Source: Sarcomyxa edulis (Eukaryota; Basidiomycota; Agaricomycetes; Agaricales; Mycenaceae). Taken from it: a stretch of DNA of 64,000 bases. Each line of letters starts with the position of its first letter. Within the stretch, counting starts at the first letter, position 1. Under the pieces are notes generated by a model. The model did not search any database and was not told the DNA's origin. It saw only the letters and a program-made list of their open reading frames with translations. Of the stretch, positions 61,654-64,000 are shown in pieces. Where the stretch lies: the NCBI GenBank assembly GCA_009761415.1, contig QUOL01000007.1, forward strand, positions 1,364,001-1,428,000, given 5' to 3'. A program made the translations under genes and the position numbers.

Positions 61654-64000
61654 ACAAGGGTCGTATTAGTAGGCTACCACACTTATCTTTCTCATTCTAT
61701 TGCGCACCATATTTCTATCAAATTCGGATACAGAAAGTGGCATAGTAATCAACTAGCGCAAATCGGCTATTGGTGATGGCATGATACAAGAATGCGAGAA
61801 ACATCGAAAGGACTGCGAGTGCTATCTGTTGCTGCTACTGCTTTGGTGCTCCCGCCAATGTCTCAAAGGCAGTGGCAACTATATCGCCGCTCCCAAAGGT
61901 GCCGCCGAGGTCAAAGCTGATGATACTTCACGAACGAGCTGAAGCATGCCACCACTAGAGTGGATCGAGATCTTGGGATGGTGCACATTCTGTGTAAATA
62001 GACAACTAGGTACTACAAATTTGAGGCCGTGTCCATGATATGATGGATGGCAATGCTCTCCGATTATGAAGTAAACAGATAAGATCAAGAGACAGACGTA
62101 AGTACTCGCCGGCGTACCATTTTGGCCTTCCTCAATTCCCAAAATACCTCGGTAGTCATCGCATCACAATGCTACGTAAGACCGGTTTCTTATTTTACTT
62201 GATCAAGGTCGCGGTGAGACTGACGTCGATGGTTCCGGCGCGGTATTGGTGGATTACCATGCGTTCAATTTGCTTCCGCCTTAGAAATACCATGGCTAGA
62301 GCTCGGCGCTCACGCGCCGTCTGATTACCATGCTTATGACCAATTTGTCATAAATGTCTATGTCGTGTCACGCGTGTGACGCTAGCCACAGCTGCACTGC
62401 CACCATACAGGACACCAAATTTCTGTTGAAGATGCCAAGCAAATTATTTTACCTAGTTTTTTGGGTCAGTGTACATGTCCATGTCAGTGTCTGAGCTGCC
62501 TCATTGCCCTCACCTTTCTTCTCCTCAGTCATCTACTTCACATCTCTTGTTAGATTCCTCATACTCCAGCCTGTCAGCAATAATATTATTCATACCTACT
62601 TGTCAGGATACTCCCACACATATATAGTATACAGAGCTGGTTGGAATATATAATATCCCCACCCTATTAGCCTAATATCAACTTGGGCTCTGGGCATTTA
62701 CTTCCTGACAACTAGTTGTAAATTGATGAAAGAAATTATGTATGATGATGATAAATGATATTTGTTGCATGTTGCCAAGATAGAGTGTCGTTTGTACATG
62801 TAGAATGGTTGTGGAATGATCACTTTGCTGGGTTCGCAAAGGTGGTTGAGCTTTGGATATTGTGGGGTTGAACAAACACTCGTGAAGTGCCGTCTGCGCT
62901 GGCGCAAACCTTGCTTGCAATTTTCTGGTTTTTGAATCGTTCTCAAACCCAAAATCGAAAAGCTCAGTCGTGTTTGACCTCGAAACTATCAAGTCCAACT
63001 TATCACCCGGAGTCACAGTCTTGATGTCCGCAATGTCGAAATTGGTGCTTACTATACACAGGTGTAGAAACAAGATGGAAACAAGTCTAGGCGCTGATAT
63101 TGACATGGCTCGAGTCGTTGTACTGAGGCGCTGGTAGTATAATGGATACAAGCATCCCTCCGAACAAACAGTCTTGAAGAGTTTCATCTTCGTCATTGCT
63201 TCGTCGCGTAACTCCCCAGCCACGCAAAGTCTGAACAAGACATGTTTATCTCGCGTGTGGCAAGGTGGGGAGAGGATCCCGCGACCACGAGAGTATGTAG
63301 CTGAGGTTATGACAATAGAGACGAAGGGAAACCAAGGCCAGCGTAAATCGAGAATGAACGGCTACCCATCCGCATGCGTCGACGTACCGTGGAGTCAATT
63401 CGGTTTTCGAAAGGCACACATCAAGTGGTAAATCTCCAGTGGGCCTATAGGATACGGAGGGCAAGCAAGTTGACACTGAACCCAAGGGCTGAGCTTGATC
63501 TAATTGAAAGACGGCTAAAGTTAGAACCTCTTCAAGAGAGATCCGGGGCAATCGATAAATGTTGATACGGACACTGACCAATGGCAGGTATGACATCAAT
63601 TGACACCCGCCGCCTGTGGCTGCAATTAGAGGGCACTGCGTCTGCCGCCTCATACCTTCCCTCTACGGTGAGACAATGACAGCAACAATGGTATGAGCTA
63701 ACCTATGGCTGATTATGACACGTCAGTGAGAGGTCGATAGCGCCCAGTCCGGCGAGTTGTTGAATATTAAGATATCGACACCCTGATGAAAATGCTTCGA
63801 GTTCAATCTAAAAATCTCAGGTGCTATCAGAAAAAAATGACATATAGGGTACTCACAGCACGGAATAAAACGCGTTATTTATGTAATGTTCATGAGCACA
63901 GGTACGAGGGCGAAACGATTCGGAGTGGCAAGTTGGCTTCAAGTTAAATAATTCCGTGACAGAAGTGAACGGTACTCAAAGCACTTGTAAGTGGTATCCT
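61654..64000. other. Intergenic 2.3 kb, no supported gene
   Basis: Short frames only. One on the minus strand (63106-62678, 142 codons) begins with a signal-peptide-like hydrophobic stretch but has no recognisable domain. A tRNA-like half lies at 63127-63165. I searched for the outer element's inverted ends here and in the left flank and found no convincing pair. Confidence 0.45.
63127..63165 (+). other. tRNA-Gly-like 5' half (fragment)
   Basis: GGCGCTGGTAGTATAATGG followed by a GTAT/ATAC stem and CATCCCTCCGA resembles the acceptor, D-arm and start of the anticodon arm of a fungal tRNA-Gly(TCC). No matching 3' half, T-arm or closing acceptor strand follows. Probably a decayed tRNA or tRNA-derived insertion. 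Confidence 0.35.

Noticed and set aside
62678..63106. Minus-strand open frame with signal-peptide-like start
   Set aside because: No recognisable domain, low-complexity remainder, no splice evidence; could be random in this transposon-rich flank.

Overview
This is a nuclear fungal sequence, most likely from a mushroom-forming basidiomycete (Agaricomycotina). Genes are dense and cut by many introns of about 50-70 bases with GT..AG ends, and one intron carries a textbook CTAAC branch point. The recognisable genes (BimC kinesin with its CDK box, Ste6-type pheromone exporter, Pik1, Sec16, Trs120) are fungal in layout.

Positions 1-48,800 hold conserved genes in mixed orientation: a partial unknown gene (1-589, -), a DUF4211 protein (751-2613, -), a very large UNC80-like protein with C1-type zinc fingers (2858-10949, +), DPM2 (11034-11416, -), TRS120 (11625-16367, +), VPS55 (16622-17175, -), kinesin-5 (17486-21271, -), ELF1 (21466-21914, +), kinesin-1 (22265-26214, +), a Pumilio RNA-binding protein (27450-30594, +), SEC16 (31080-36589, +), OST3/OST6 (36825-38041, -), PIK1 (38143-41950, +) and a Ste6-like ABC transporter (44183-48775, +). 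Seven of them act in the secretory or endosomal system: DPM2 and OST3 in ER glycosylation, SEC16 at ER exit sites, TRS120 and PIK1 at the Golgi, VPS55 at endosomes, and STE6 at the cell surface. Four divergent pairs share promoters of about 100-245 bp. A tandem array of about 160-bp units carrying a tRNA A-box/D-arm lies between PIK1 and STE6.

Positions 48,800-64,000 are a transposon nest three layers deep. A mobile-element-like gene (DUF6729-like zinc-binding region followed by a possible RNase-H/DDE core) begins at 51,086 and ends at 61,653. A 6,392-bp PIF/Harbinger element splits it (54,175-60,566; 16-bp perfect inverted ends; 3-bp ACT duplication). The Harbinger element carries its usual two convergent genes, a HARBI1-type DDE nuclease and a Myb/SANT-like partner, and each is broken by a further insertion: a 1,582-bp element with 15-bp inverted ends in the nuclease gene, and a 291-bp MITE in the Myb gene. 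Computationally removing each insertion with one copy of its target duplication reconnects an open frame, which gives the relative order of events. The last 2.3 kb has no gene I can support, only a tRNA-Gly-like half.
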